DNA of 64,000 bases, from positions 379,034 through 443,033 of the forward strand of contig UYJD01000015.1 of NCBI GenBank assembly GCA_900618795.1, written 5' to 3'. Positions 40,662-52,014 of the stretch are shown piece after piece (the first letter of the stretch is position 1; every line of letters starts with the position of its first letter). The notes beneath the pieces are model-generated. The model was not told the origin of the DNA and searched no databases. It was given only the letters and a program-made list of their open reading frames with translations. The stretch comes from Cyanodermella asteris (lineage: Eukaryota; Ascomycota; Lecanoromycetes; Ostropales; Stictidaceae). A program made the translations under genes and the position numbers.

Positions 40662-43255
40662 TGTGAATAATTGTTCCTTTGGAAAAAATGGGTGGAACGA
40701 AAAGGAAGGAGGCGAGAGGTACTAGCTGAAGAAGTACCTGTGGGGAGCTCTGGAAGCTGCATCGCGGTTAGCCCGGTAAGCTCATGCGTGTGCCACGACG
40801 TAATTGTGAATCGCGATGTTGAGTCGAGCGGGGCGCACTCCGCACGCTGGCTCATCAACCTTTCGAGCTTCCAACCGCCAACGGACCAACAGGGATCAAG
40901 CATTTGATTCAGCTTGGACCCCTGCTAGTACTCACTCCGCCCGTCCGTGTGAGGGGAGCTTTGTCGTCGACAGTACGCATTCCTCTTCGGAGCGCGCTTG
41001 CAGACGCCCGACCGAAGAAACGTACGTCGACGATACCGTTGTCGGCTACAGCACGCATGCTGTCCCAGCTTGACTGATCATTGACGACGACTCTGCGCGG
41101 GGGACGTCATTACTCACTGGGTCTGGTGAAACAAGCTCCGGATTCGCTTGCTGTTTCAGGTAATATACAGGTACTGTGGGAGGTACGCCTTGAAGATGGG
41201 TATAGTGATGAAGATGAAATCGTCCACGAGAAGCGTGGCCGCAATGCCTCCGTTTATATATCTCTGCGGACCCCCATCTCGAACTGCGATGGCCCTGCTG
41301 GTCACTGGATGGCCTCACCTGCGAGCCCATCCGAAAATCCACACTTGCCCCGCGCGTTGAATTTCTACTCGACGGTCCAGGCTTCTTTTGCTCGTGTCTC
41401 CCGGGCAGCACTACGTCGCCAGGGGGGGCGATGCCGCAGCAGGAGTACCATAAGCCCCCTCAGTTCTCGGATGTCGTTGATCCAGGGCTGTCACAAATCA
41501 GCTCAAGCTAGGGTCGCCGACTTTCGCAGGGCGTTCCAGCTAATGCCGTCCGGACAGATAAAACAGTTTTGTTATCTGCGCCTCAGCAGTAGTGGCTGAC
41601 GGCTTGCTTGCATCGTATTGACAATCCTCAACTGTTGGTGTCTTGGTGTGAGAGTGTAATCACAGCATCTGCACGTTTAATTTGTCATTGAAAATCACCC
41701 ACATCTTCTATCTCTCAATTCTTGCTGAAATGCATCGTACTTCAGGCCCCCTTGTCGCCACCGCTGCCATTGCTCGCAGTCGTGATGCTAATTCGAGCGT
41801 GGAAAGCAAAGCACTAGTAGCTATGACTGACGACGACAGCATCCTAAAGCGGACCGGACTGTGACATGGTTGCTGGCGCAGTAGCTTCAAAAACCCCACA
41901 CGCCCAGCTGTCACCGAGCATCAGCATCCGGGCTTCCCAGCCGGGTCCAGCCCATCCGATCTGCGCCCAGCACTTTCTTCCCTCCAATGTACGAAACCGC
42001 AAGCTGCAGCACCAGCAGAACTTCTTGAACTGACCTCATCTGCAGAGCACGACGGAGCGCGACCAACGGTCCACACGCCGCTATCGCCCATACGGTGGGA
42101 CCCTATCACGTCCAGCAGCCCGGCACATCTCCGGAGCCGCAAGGTAATTGTAATTCTGCGCCCTCCACCGAGCCGCTCTGGTCGTGTTCGACGTGCGAAT
42201 TCGGAGCCTGACGAATGATCATGATACATGCTCTAGCCAGTCAGCTACGCGCTCCGTCGATCCCTTCCGATGATGCCCACCAAAGTCCTCGCCGGTGTGG
42301 GGCCAGACGCGTGCTTCGGTGTTGTGGTTCTGCGTCCTTCTGGAAGGTCTGGTCAAGCATAATTCGGCTGCGACGAGGGCTTGACTCGACGGCCGAGGTG
42401 GGAGAAGGAGTCCGGGGTCAGCGAACCGATTCGTCTGATTGAAGCCGTTAGCTTCGGGCTGTAGCGCGTCGAAGTCGGAGCCGAGTGCATGAATTGCTGT
42501 GAACACAAAGCAGCAGCGGTCACGAGATGCTGCTCGTGAAACGCATGGATTGCTTTACCGGATTGGGATAATATTACTGAGCCGGCCATGCACGTTGCCT
42601 CCTGTTTCGGAGTAAAGGCCCACAGGGTACGCCTTATCTATCTGCGGACCACTGTTGGACTATGCAACTATACCGAGACAGTTCGGTCCTCTTCCTAGTG
42701 ATAAGGAACAGTGAAACGTGGCGTCTGATACGATTGGCAGCACAGGATTTGCGGCTGCGATTATGTCGCCTGGTCGTAGTGAAATGGTCGCGATGCGAGT
42801 CTTCAACCTTGAGGATTCATCACTCTGCCATCGTTGCAGTCTTACCGAACGTTTTCGGGACTTCAGTAAATGTATGGTTTCGAGGGCTGACTGGCACCGG
42901 GGCACTGATAAGAACCTCAGAAGACAGTATTTACGGCTGAAGCATGTTCTCATGACTAGCCCGTACAGTACAGGTCCAATGTCATTTCGAGACCTGCCAA
43001 CCGTTCCACCCACACCCCTTTGGTGTCAGTGGCTCAGCTCTACTGATCCTGTCCCCAAATGGATGGTCCTGACTTGTGGCCTCAATGGCCAAAGCTTCCT
43101 TGATATCTGAAGCATGACAACCGCGCAAAGGTCAGTGTCTGGGAGGTAGTGGAGCAGCAAACTTTCGCCTATAACATTTATGGATTCATCTCTTTCACGT
43201 TGAATGCCATACAGTTGTCATTTATTCGTCTACGCGGTCAGGGCCGCACATCATA
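40662..43255. other. Large intergenic stretch, no gene seen
   Basis: 2.6 kb without a supportable gene, the longest here. ORFs of up to 172 codons (41081-41599) and 130 codons (42718-43110) overlap others on both strands and contain no family motif. The part next to 40662 should include the FDH promoter. A non-coding RNA or a fast-evolving multi-exon gene cannot be excluded by eye. Confidence 0.45.
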
Positions 43256-44029
43256 CTAAGACTCATTGCCGTCTCCCAGAGCTTCTAGCAATGGCCTGAC
43301 CTCATCTCCGTCATGCTGCTTGAATCCTTCTGCGCCGCCAACCGCTACCGTCGTGTTCTCAACAGTCAACTCCCTCTCCTGGCTCAAGCTTTCCTTTAAC
43401 GCCTTCAATCCATGCTCAATCAGTTGCGTTCTGCTCGCATCTGGAAACTCTGATAGGTGCCTCTCCAAGTACGTTCTCGCCATCTGACTTCGACCGCCAA
43501 TCGCACACGCCAGCATCTCTTGGGTCATTCCACTCGGCATGAACTCGTAAATGTGCGGGCCATTCTCGTCTATGCCTCCGATGATCAAACCCACGCCGTA
43601 AGGTCTCTTTCCGTATGTCTGCGTGTTCGACTGGGCTCTATCGGCCAAGACGGACGTGATCTTGTTCAGAGGGATGGCTCGGCCGTATGTCAACTTGCTT
43701 GACAGTGCTTGCTGCTTCATGAGGTTGAGGAGGACGCGGGCGTCAGACGCAAGACCGGCGAAGGATACCGCAAGGTGAGAGTCGATGACGCTGATCTTCT
43801 TCTGGTATGAGGAGAGCTCTTCGGCGTTTCGCTTCAGCGCAACGAGCACAACGTCTGTCTTGCTGGCGAGCCCGACGATGACCGAACCCTGCTTTACGGC
43901 CTCGTGGGCGTACTCCACTTGGAAGATACGGCCCTGCGGCGAGCTGTACCGGTTAGCAGATGAAGTTGTCCTAAACAATGTCTGCTCTTACAAAGTGACA
44001 TTGTCGTTGTCGTAGTTGTTTCTGAACAT
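43256..44029 (-). CDS. pre5: 20S proteasome subunit alpha-6 (PRE5/PSMA1)
   Basis: Alpha-ring subunit of the 20S core. Exon 1 (44029-43992) encodes MFRNNYDNDNVT plus two bases; after a 48-nt intron (GTAAGA...TACAG) exon 2 (43943-43256) continues FSPQGRIFQVEYAHEAVKQG, the alpha-subunit signature in its PRE5 form. The product is 241 aa. Further family marks are LVALKRNAEELSSYQKK, AGLASDARVLLNLMK, YGKRPYGVGLIIGG and YEFMPSGMTQEMLACAIGGRSQ. The first exon is needed for the N-terminal gate. The C terminus is shorter than in yeast (about 234-260 is usual) but ends cleanly at NES. It shares a 486-bp divergent promoter with the CLPTM1 gene. Confidence 0.95.
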
Positions 44030-44515
44030 GGTTGCTGGAGGCGGCGGGTAAGAGGCTCAAATGTACAGGACAGGCAGCACAAGCTGCGGTTGCGGAAGAA
44101 GTGTCGAAGCGTAAGTGACAGATCACAGCGGGTTCCGGCCTGTACTATGTGGAGTTCGACGCTGGTGAGGATGAAGTGTTGAGCAAGGCGGTGCTTTCAA
44201 AGGCTGCGAGCTCCCACGATCCTAAGCTCCGCGAAGGCAGCTTCGGAGTACGTGAGCTCAATGTCTTGGCGGCCATTTCCGCCCGCCGCCAGCTACTTCT
44301 GACAATGGCATCTCCTTCAGAACATCTCATCACCTGCACCGTTACTGCCTGCAGTAATCAAGCACTTGCTCAACAGACATGGCTCGTTGAGGTCTAATTG
44401 CGCTTTGCACAATCTGCAACTATATTTCGAACTACCAGTTCCACCCATACAGCTGCATTGCGCGTCACGAAGTTTCCGAGCTGCTCAGCAGTAAATCCGT
44501 CGCAACTTACTCAGT
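44030..44515. promoter_or_regulatory. Divergent promoter region, PRE5 / CLPTM1
   Basis: 486 bp between the starts of PRE5 (minus) and CLPTM1 (plus). No yeast-type PACE (GGTGGCAAA) is visible. An 82-codon plus ORF (44149-44397) is probably chance. Confidence 0.5.
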
Positions 44516-46512
44516 ATGTCGGCCGCAGTACGCAACGTTCAAGCGCAAGGGCAAGCGCAAGGGCAGGGACAAGGACAGGGTGAAGAGGATCGCTTGGTCA
44601 GTCCACTCCTGGAGCCTTTCACTTCGATCCACCGCTGACACTCTTCGAGGGATGGGTCAAGTCTCTTGGTCGAAACCTTCTCATTTTCGCCGTGATTCAA
44701 TTTGGTGCTCGCTGCATCGTCGGTAAACAGACGCCCACCAGCCAGACAGCCCAGCCTGTCACCACGACCGGTGGGGATGGAACTACACAACCTGTCGTCA
44801 GCGAGTACAACCCGATTCCGCAAACCATAGCGCCTCTATGGCCAAGCAACAGCTCGGTAGACCTGAGCATATACGTCTCTTCGTCTCTTGCAATGCCCCG
44901 GCTGCGCCAGATGCCGGCATCTAGCCACGTCTTGAACGAGCAGGATTTCAGACTGGACGATTACAAAACAAGTCGGTCTGTAGACGCTGTGTTTCCTCTT
45001 CCCAAGGAGGCGCAGAACGACGGTACGCTGTGGGCACATATCTACGTTGCTCTTCATGGTCACGAACTTGATCCCCAGTCTAGCTCCTATGATGTGTCGA
45101 GCGCATATCACTTTTCCCGGCCCTTGAATCAAATTCTCCCGTGCAAGAAAGTCGTCAAGACCAAGAAGCTACTAGGCGGCGATGATGAAGATGACGAGGA
45201 AGTGGAAGAGTCGCCTTCCGAGCAAGCTCCGAAGTTTGCTTCTTACTACCACCCAAACTTCACGATGAGTTTCATCCCCGATTCTGGTTCACTCCCGTAC
45301 CCTAAAATGCACTACGGCACGCGTCAACACATCACTTTGGAAGCCACAGGAGCTAGAGATGCGACTGGTCAAAATGGCTGGTACTATCCGATCTTCTTCA
45401 TCAACACCTTCTGGCAGCTGCGCGCTCACATGCAGGAACTGAACGATACGGTGACGGAGCTGCCGATTCACATTGATCTGTACAACATGGCCAACTGGAA
45501 ATTCAGTCTCTTCTCGAGCGTTGACGAAAACGTCAAGGCCAATGCGAGAAACGTTGCGAACGGCGCCAAACCCGGTGCAGGTGGTGACGGCAGCGAATTC
45601 GAACAGTTCAAGACCATCCTCCTTGACAGCAACCCATATTTGCTCGGTACCACTTTTGTTGTCAGTATCTTGCATATGATCTTTGAGATGCTCGCCTTCA
45701 AGAACGATGTTTCGCACTGGCGGAATAAGAAGGACAACGTGGGTATTTCTTTCCGAACCATCATCTCGAATGTCATCATGCAAGGCATCATTTTCCTCTA
45801 TCTTTTGGACAACAACGAGAACACATCTTGGATGATCTTACTGAGCCAGGGAATGGGAATACTCGTCGAGGCATGGAAGATTACCAAAACAGTGGATGTG
45901 AAGATACGCCCTGCAGAAGGTCTTTTTCCATATAGGATCACCTTCGAGGACAAACACCAACTGTCAGAGACCGAGAAGAAGACTCAAGAATACGACCAGA
46001 TCGCCTTCAAATACCTTTACATGGTCGGCGTTCCTCTACTGCTTGCTTACGCAGGCTACAGTCTCCTGTACGAGGCCCACAAATCCTGGTACAGCTTCGT
46101 CATTGCCACGCTTGTCGGTTCGGTCTATGCTTATGGTTTCTTGATGATGGTTCCGGCTCTGTACATCAACTACAGGCTCAAGTCCGTGGCCCACATGCCT
46201 GGCAAAGCAATGTTCTACAAGTTCCTCAACACTTTCATCGATGACTTGTTTGCCTTCACCATCAAGATGCCGACGTTGCACAGACTGGCGACCCTCCGAG
46301 ACGACGTTATTTTCTTCATTTATCTTTATCAAACCTGGAAATACAAGGTCGATCACACCAGAGTTAACGAGTTCGGGCAGGGTGGAGACGACGAGGAGTT
46401 AGAAGAGAAGAAGGCGCACGAGCCCCTGAAGGCGGCGCCGGAGGCCGACGCAAGCGTCGATACTGCAGTTGCGACAGGCAAAGCCAAAAAGACTGCGACG
46501 AAGCGCAGATGA
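44516..46512 (+). CDS. CLPTM1-family ER membrane protein
   Basis: Homologue of human CLPTM1 (cleft lip and palate transmembrane protein 1), a multi-pass ER protein; the CLPTM1L branch is a lipid scramblase for GPI synthesis. Exon 1 (44516-44596) encodes MSAAVRNVQAQGQ with an Ala-Gln-Gly repeat. After a 53-nt intron (GTCAGT donor, weak GAG acceptor, GCTGAC branch) exon 2 (44650-46512) continues GWVKSLGRNLLIFAVIQFG, the first membrane helix. Total is 647 aa. Diagnostic parts are ASYYHPNFTMSFIPD, NWKFSLFSSVDENVK, the KNDVSHWRNKKDNVGISFRTII loop and the C-terminal region with MPTLHRLATLRDDVIFFIYLYQ. It ends in an acidic/basic tail with KKTATKRR. Its stop lies 56 bp from the converging p24 gene's stop. 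Confidence 0.92.
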
Positions 46513-46568
46513 CGATGTGTATGCCGAAGTATATTGTGTTTTGGGTATAGACTGAGCGTGCTGTTTGT

Positions 46569-47397
46569 TCATACATAGCCCTTGCGGGCGCCCTGGAAGA
46601 AGAATCGAACGATGAAAACCTGCAAGCCTGCCATGGCCACCATCATGCCGCTTTCAATAATGCTGAAGTTGAAAATGCGTGCCTCAGTACTTCGAACTGT
46701 CGAGAAATTCCTGTTCTCACGGGTGCGAAAGTACTTTTGGTTGCGCACGATGGTGCTGATCTGTGTCGAGATCTTAAAGATGGATTCCTCGAGGACAGAG
46801 GTCTGCTCGGGGCTCGAGCCCTGTTTCTGGGGAAGAGAAGCACGGGATTCGTTCTCGACCTACGAAGAGTTAGCATGCCGGCCTTAATAGTGTCACTGGC
46901 GTGCCAGTCTGGACAAAGTGCAATCGTGTCCGCCTGTCCTCCCGATCTTGGACCTCTTTACATACCGCGATTTCAAAGTCCACGACCTTCTCCGCGAATG
47001 TCGAGATGGAGTTGTCGAAGCATGCCCGATACTCTCCGCTCTGTGTGGCCGTAAAGACGTAGTCTCCCTGTCGCTCCTTCTCGCCCGCTAGAATGACCTT
47101 CTCGTTCGGGCCCGTCACTTGGTAATCGACATCAAAGGAACCTCCCGATTGGACCTATGCGTTACGCTCGTCAGTCTCTCATCTATTGCTCTGGGGCAAC
47201 GAGAGCCCAAAAAAAGTGTGCTGGCTGCGAGGGGATGTCCTTACCGCGAAGTAGAAGGCCACCTTCTGGTTGGTCTCCGGCACCCATGCATAGAAGCAGG
47301 ACTTTTCGTTCGGTGCGAGCTTGTATGTGAGAGTCGTTGCAGATGCGATTGAAGCGGCACCGGCCAGCAGGCCGATTGCTGACTGTATCAACCTCAT
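46569..47397 (-). CDS. p24 family cargo receptor (EMP24/GP25L/ERP)
   Basis: Type I membrane protein of ER-Golgi COPI/COPII vesicles that helps load GPI-anchored and other cargo. Exons 47397-47245, 47154-46966 and 46859-46569 all join in phase 0 and give 210 aa, the usual size. Order: signal peptide (MRLIQSAIGLLAGAASIASA), GOLD domain with its paired Cys (EKSCFYAWV and YRACFDNS), coiled-coil linker (EESIFKISTQISTIVRNQKYFRTREN), a transmembrane helix with the family's polar Glu (FSIIESGMMVAMAGLQVFIV) and a short tail RFFFQGARKGYV. The FF near the tail resembles the COP-binding diphenylalanine motif, but no KKxx follows. The subfamily (ERP3/ERP5-like) is uncertain. Its 5' end faces PRE6 across 304 bp. 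Confidence 0.93.
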
Positions 47398-47701
47398 GTT
47401 GTGGATGTTGCTGCCGAGCCTCGTGTCCTGAGATCTATCCACACATTCAGATAGATCCCTGAGACGGCATTCGATGCGAGCTGGCGTGCGGAGTTGATGG
47501 CCGCCAACGGGACCCGGCGAAAAGTGTCACCGGGCGATCTGAGCTTCACTGAGCTGCTGAGGTGATGTGCCGCGACTTGCTTGAGCTCAAGGCAGGCGAC
47601 AGACACGCAAGCCTGCCCACGCCATTGTCCTCTGCTTCAAAGATCTTTCAGCACAGAGGTAGCTTGTGAGAAGAACATACACAACTCACACTACCGTCAA
47701 C
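47398..47701. promoter_or_regulatory. Divergent promoter region, p24 gene / PRE6
   Basis: 304 bp between two start codons, so both promoters share it. Contains an imperfectly centred dyad CCCGG...CCGGG at 47513-47534. No TATA box is obvious on either strand. Confidence 0.5.
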
Positions 47702-48615
47702 ATGGCTGGCTACGATAGAGCGCTTTCAGGTAAGCCTCAGAACCTACACATACTGCCCGCGCTCGCTAACCAGTTCAGTCTTCAGGTAATTCAGAGTCTC
47801 AACTACGTCTGCTAGACCCTCATACTGACCTCCCCAGTCCTGATGGACACGTCTTCCAGGTTGAATATGCTCAGGAAGCCGTCAAGCGTGGTACCTGCGC
47901 CGTCGGTGTCAAGGGCAGCGATGTCGTCGTGCTTGGTTGCGAGAAGAGGTCCGCAATGAAGCTTCAGGATACACGCATCACGCCGTCAAAGATTGGTCTC
48001 ATCGATACACATGTCTGCCTTGCTTTCGCTGGTTTGAACGCCGACGCACGAATTCTTGTCGACAAGGCCCGTCTGGAGGCGCAATCTCACCGTCTTACAG
48101 TCGAAGATCCCGTCACCATCGAATACATCACCAAATACGTGGCTGGTGTCCAGCAGAAATACACACAGTCGGGTGGTGTACGACCTTTTGGTCTTTCCAC
48201 GTTGATCGTCGGCTTCGACAAGGGTGACAAGACGCCGAGACTATACCAGACAGAACCGAGCGGAATTTACAGCGCATGGAAGGCGAATGCGATCGGAAGA
48301 AGCAGCAAGACGGTCAGGGAATTCCTGGAGAAGAACCACACAGAGGGAATGGACAGGCAGGCAACCATCAAGTTGACCATCAAGAGCTTGCTGGAAGTTG
48401 TGCAGACGGGAGCAAAGAACATTGAGATTGCGGTCATGGCGCCCGGTGCTCTGATGGAGACGCTGCCTACGGAAGATATCGAACAGTTCGTCAAAGAGAT
48501 TGACCAGGAGAAGCAGGAAGAGGCTGCGAAGAAGAAGACCGGTAGGACACCAGGTCAGGGCTCTGCCGCGATATTGACGAGACCGGGTGGCGCGGAGACT
48601 ATGGATGAAAGCTAA
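47702..48615 (+). CDS. pre6: 20S proteasome subunit alpha-4 (PRE6/PSMA7) with 7-nt microexon
   Basis: Alpha-ring subunit, 270 aa. Exon 1 (47702-47729) encodes MAGYDRALS plus one base. A 7-nt microexon TCTTCAG (47779-47785) and exon 3 (47838-48615) complete the conserved sequence [30 protein letters not shown]. Both flanking introns (49 and 52 nt) have good GTAAGC/GTAATT donors, CAG acceptors and GCTAAC/ACTGAC branch sites; leaving out the microexon would destroy both frame and the invariant VFSPDG. Other marks are [41 protein letters not shown] and [19 protein letters not shown]. The tail is Lys/Glu-rich and ends TMDES. It forms a divergent pair with the p24 gene. Confidence 0.94.
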
Positions 48616-50004
48616 GGAAGGTAAATGAATGAAATTACGCACGAGCATAGACCCAGGCATGTCAAGACATGAGTACGATGACCCAAATCAGTTATTGACC
48701 CTTACCAGAGCTACATTGACGTTCTGCTTGGAAACCGTTGAATGTACCTTGGGTCCAAGTGCCCTTTTTTCGCCGCTAACATTTTCCGTTCGATTCATGT
48801 TTCGAAGTCGAGTAGCTTCGCCATTCCATGATCTTCGTTAGACTTCAGCAGGCATTCCCCTAGACAAAGTTGAAGCTTACAGCCTTACGCAACCTGATTT
48901 ATATCGATGGCCACCGACGACAACTACGAAGAGGACCTACATCAGGATGGTGTATTGTTGGGTCTTGCCTACTATGCGATCATTTTTCTCGTTCCATTTC
49001 TCATCGTCCGCCTCTATCTCCTGATCCAGCCTGACACAGCGGACCGAGACCAATTTCCTCATGTGCATTCCAATCATTGCAGCTGCGGATCCAACAACAA
49101 ATCTTGGTCCCACCACTTCTCTGAATAAAATAGCAGCGACGCCAACGACGCCGACTATGACAAATACGACGACTGGTGAGCGCGAGTGGGATTGCAACTC
49201 ACAGCATAACTCTGAGGTGGACGGGGGAAAGGGGTGAGCAGTCAAATCAGGCAAACAGATCCCTGCGCCACGACTGGCAAAACTGGAGGTTGGACAGGCG
49301 CGTGTTTGCTGGTAATTCGCGTCCATGGCACACCGACATGGGATCAGATCCAAGGCAAGATTGCAAGCTGTCAGAACAACGCAGTGATGTGTTCGAACAC
49401 GTCAGGAAGACCCGATCGGGGTTAAATTGAGGGAGAAAGGTGAAGATTCGTAACTGACCGCCGCTTCACGACTCAGCAAAGGTTCCGCTACAGCAATTCA
49501 CTTTGCTCTTGGATTTCAGGACGCGTATAGATGAGAAAGTGGAGCGGGTTTCAACTTTTTTTTTCTTTCTTTTTTTTCTTTTTTTTGGCAGGAGGTCGCT
49601 TCCCGTCAGGCGCACGCACATGCTTGTTCGGAGTCAGGAGCCAGAAGAAACCAATCACTACTAGCGGGCAATTCAACATTTTAAGCATTGGTAGCTTCCT
49701 CGGACCACTACTTATCAGATCATTTGGAATCGCTTATTGCAACGGAAGGTCATTGCACCTGTACTTTCCTTCCTCTGTCCCGGCCAGTCTTCCCCAGAGC
49801 TCTGCAGTTTTCCGGTTCTGTTTTGTGGTTGCACTTGTGTTTACTTGAGCCTTCCATCAAAGTCGATCGAACATCTCAGGACATCCGCTCGGTCGCTAGA
49901 ATACGGGTCTGTCGTCCCGTCTGGCGGAAATCGGATATCAGAAAGGACGCTGTGCTCTGCCGGACGGGCATGCTCTTCACGTTTGAATCTTCTCCGAAAT
50001 AAGC
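48616..50004. other. Intergenic with T-rich tract
   Basis: Holds the small ORF listed separately at 48907-49128 and a T-rich tract at 49554-49587 (mostly T with C interruptions). The last 400 bp are likely the promoter and leader of the F-box gene. Confidence 0.45.
48907..49128 (+). CDS. Possible small single-pass membrane protein
   Basis: A 73-codon ORF beginning MATDDNYEEDLHQDG with one convincing hydrophobic helix (LAYYAIIFLVPFLIVRLYLLI) followed by a polar His/Cys/Ser-rich tail (HVHSNHCSCGSNN). The acidic N terminus, single helix and basic side after it would suit a small membrane protein. The minus strand of the same stretch also has an open 138-codon frame with a hydrophobic segment, so the strand is not certain. 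No family is recognised and there is no splice or expression evidence. I give it low weight. Confidence 0.3.
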   Translation: MATDDNYEEDLHQDGVLLGLAYYAIIFLVPFLIVRLYLLIQPDTADRDQFPHVHSNHCSCGSNNKSWSHHFSE

Positions 50005-51610
50005 ATGGCCGATGTTATGGCAGCAGCTGAGGTCTGCAAAACGCGGCTAAATGGGCTTGCCCAAGAGCTTATCGACAATGTGAGCACTCCTCCGATGTTA
50101 ATGTTTCATCGATCGGGATTTTGCGGACTGGCAGCGTCCTGCTTCACATGAAGCCTATCCTCCCCCTGAAGCATCTCTGGCTCACGTTCCGCTGCTGATA
50201 ACTTTACAGATCTGTGAGGAGCTTTTCTTCGACCCAGAATATGACCCTGGCTCTCTAAACAACCCACTGGCAGCTCTCCGTCTGACCACCAAAAGCCTGT
50301 GCAAGTCAGCAACGCCCCTGCTGTTCAAAAGACTACGAGTCAATATGGGCTTGACGGTGCTCATCAAGCTTTTTCCACAACAGCACAACAGCAGGGCGCC
50401 GTTTCAGAGGCTGATTGATCTATACGCCTCAGAACTTGCACAACACGTTACCGCTCTGGAAATATTCTATCACCATGGAGACGGCACCGACATCCCGCGA
50501 AGGTTGCGAGCAGTAGGCAGCTACCCAGTCACGACCATCACTGCGATTTCCGATACAATACGGGAACTTCCAGCTCTCGAGACTGTGGAATTCGACCTCT
50601 GCACCGCATTCACCTGGCCTAATCCCGATTTTCAGGACGATTTGCGAGAACAGTTCGTCATGAAAGATGTCTTGTGGACTACGCTCGAAGTCTGCATGTG
50701 GGGCGGCTGGCTGCAAAGGGTTTCCACTCTGAAGCTTCTCCTGCCGAACAACACAGACTTTGGACACTCGGCACACGTGATGCTTCGAGCCCCTAATCTG
50801 TCGACGTCGGACAGACTGAGAAGACTGACGAATGGTGTCCAAACGGTTCAGTTCGTCTTCGCGGCCGTCAACGTTTGTCCTAGGCAGGCTGCCCTGGAAT
50901 GGGACCTCAGTTCCCACGTTCACGCTCTCGACTGTGAAGCTGAACTACAGCAATGTGGCATCGATATCACCGGATTCGGCAGCAAGGAGTTGAAGCGGGC
51001 GTATCGGGGCATCTCACGGCTACGATCGTTGTTCTGTTTCGCGGAGGGCAACGCCATGCAGCTTCCTCGAGCAGCGGGCCAAGTCCAGCGCCTGGTGATC
51101 CGGGGCCGACCAGGAGAATGCGGCATACCGACGTCCGTAAACTACAATTCGCGCCAAGCGGCACTGTTGGGCTTGATCGAAGACATTGGACCATTTTTGA
51201 GGTACGTCCACGTGTCCAACATCGCGCTCCAAGCTTCGAGTGGCGGGTACTGGCATCAATTCTTCGACGCTGCAAGGCAGATTCGCGGTCTCGAATGTGT
51301 CAGCATAGATGAATTGAGGTACTCTGGACAAGTTGAAGGTCATGTTGACCCGATCTCGTCTTGGACGGTTCGTCCCGGTGTGGTGACGCCCCTTGTCTCT
51401 CCTTTCCAGCGTGATTGGAAAGCTCTGAGACGTTTGATGGGTCGGCGGAAGGTGGTGGCTTGCGGCAGCGGCTCCAATGAGGCTTTTCAGGCCTGGATTG
51501 GCGACAGGTCGGATTTCAATTTGGTCACCGACTGTCTGGTTGCGGTGTGCTTCTCGGAAGACGCCGAGGACGGAGTGGAGGACGCAGCTAGCTGGATCGG
51601 AAGTCTGTAG
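50005..51610 (+). CDS. F-box-like protein
   Basis: Exons 50005-50079 and 50210-51610, joined across a 130-nt intron (GTGAGC...TTACAG), encode 491 aa. The junction restores an F-box-like helix pair: RLNGLAQELIDNICEELF followed by LAALRLTTKSLCKSATPLLFKRLRV, matching the common fungal pattern LPxELxxxIxxxL...LRLxxK. The rest has loosely repeated LPALETVEF and VSTLKLLLPN type segments, suggesting degenerate leucine-rich repeats over residues 120-420, with WERD-like Trp motifs but no catalytic site. Proteins like this are numerous and rapidly evolving in this group and are presumed SCF substrate adaptors. The start is the first ATG of exon 1; a second ATG four codons on is possible. Confidence 0.78.
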
Positions 51611-52014
51611 GGCAATGCACTGTTTGCAAGTAACAGTCACGCGCTCCAGCTGTTTAGGTAGCAATGCAGGGACCTCTCTATGTACTTGGTGAGATGCTTC
51701 GCTAAGTACCTAGCCGGGTATCTACCTAAGCACTTAGCTGAGTACTTGGCTAGGTTCGTAGCCAGAAAGCTGGCTACGTAACTGACTCGGTGCTACATTA
51801 GCAACTGGACAAGAGCGTTGATCGAGTACTCGGTCGGTCAGCTGGCTGGATACACAGATGGGTGGCCACGGCAAAATGTTGCACAGTCTGACCAGCTGTC
51901 GCATGTGATGAATGTGATTGTACACTAAGGTAGGTATCAGATGCGAAAACAGAAAGTCTTATTCCCCTTGTGGTATCATTCCGGAACTCCTGTATGCCAG
52001 TGATGTCGTATTTC
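51611..52014. other. Interval between the F-box and GCN2 3' ends
   Basis: Contains repeat array C (listed separately) and otherwise only the converging 3' flanks. Confidence 0.6.
51664..51860 (+). repeat. 12-bp tandem repeat array C
   Basis: About fifteen 12-bp steps, clearest from 51676 to 51783: CTCTATGTACTT, GGTGAGATGCTT, CGCTAAGTACCT, AGCCGGGTATCT, ACCTAAGCACTT, AGCTGAGTACTT and so on, decaying rightwards. In the same frame as arrays A and B it reads MYLV RCFA KYLA GYLP KHLA EYLA RFVA RKLA before a stop. It lacks the leader and tail shared by A and B. It lies between the converging F-box and GCN2 genes and may fall within their 3' untranslated regions. Confidence 0.72.

Noticed and set aside
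40662-43255. Several ORFs of 90-172 codons in the 2.6-kb interval
   Set aside because: They overlap on both strands, have no motifs, and no splice combination yields a recognisable protein.
44149-44397. 82-codon ORF between PRE5 and CLPTM1
   Set aside because: Lies inside a divergent promoter, has no features and no conservation that I can see.
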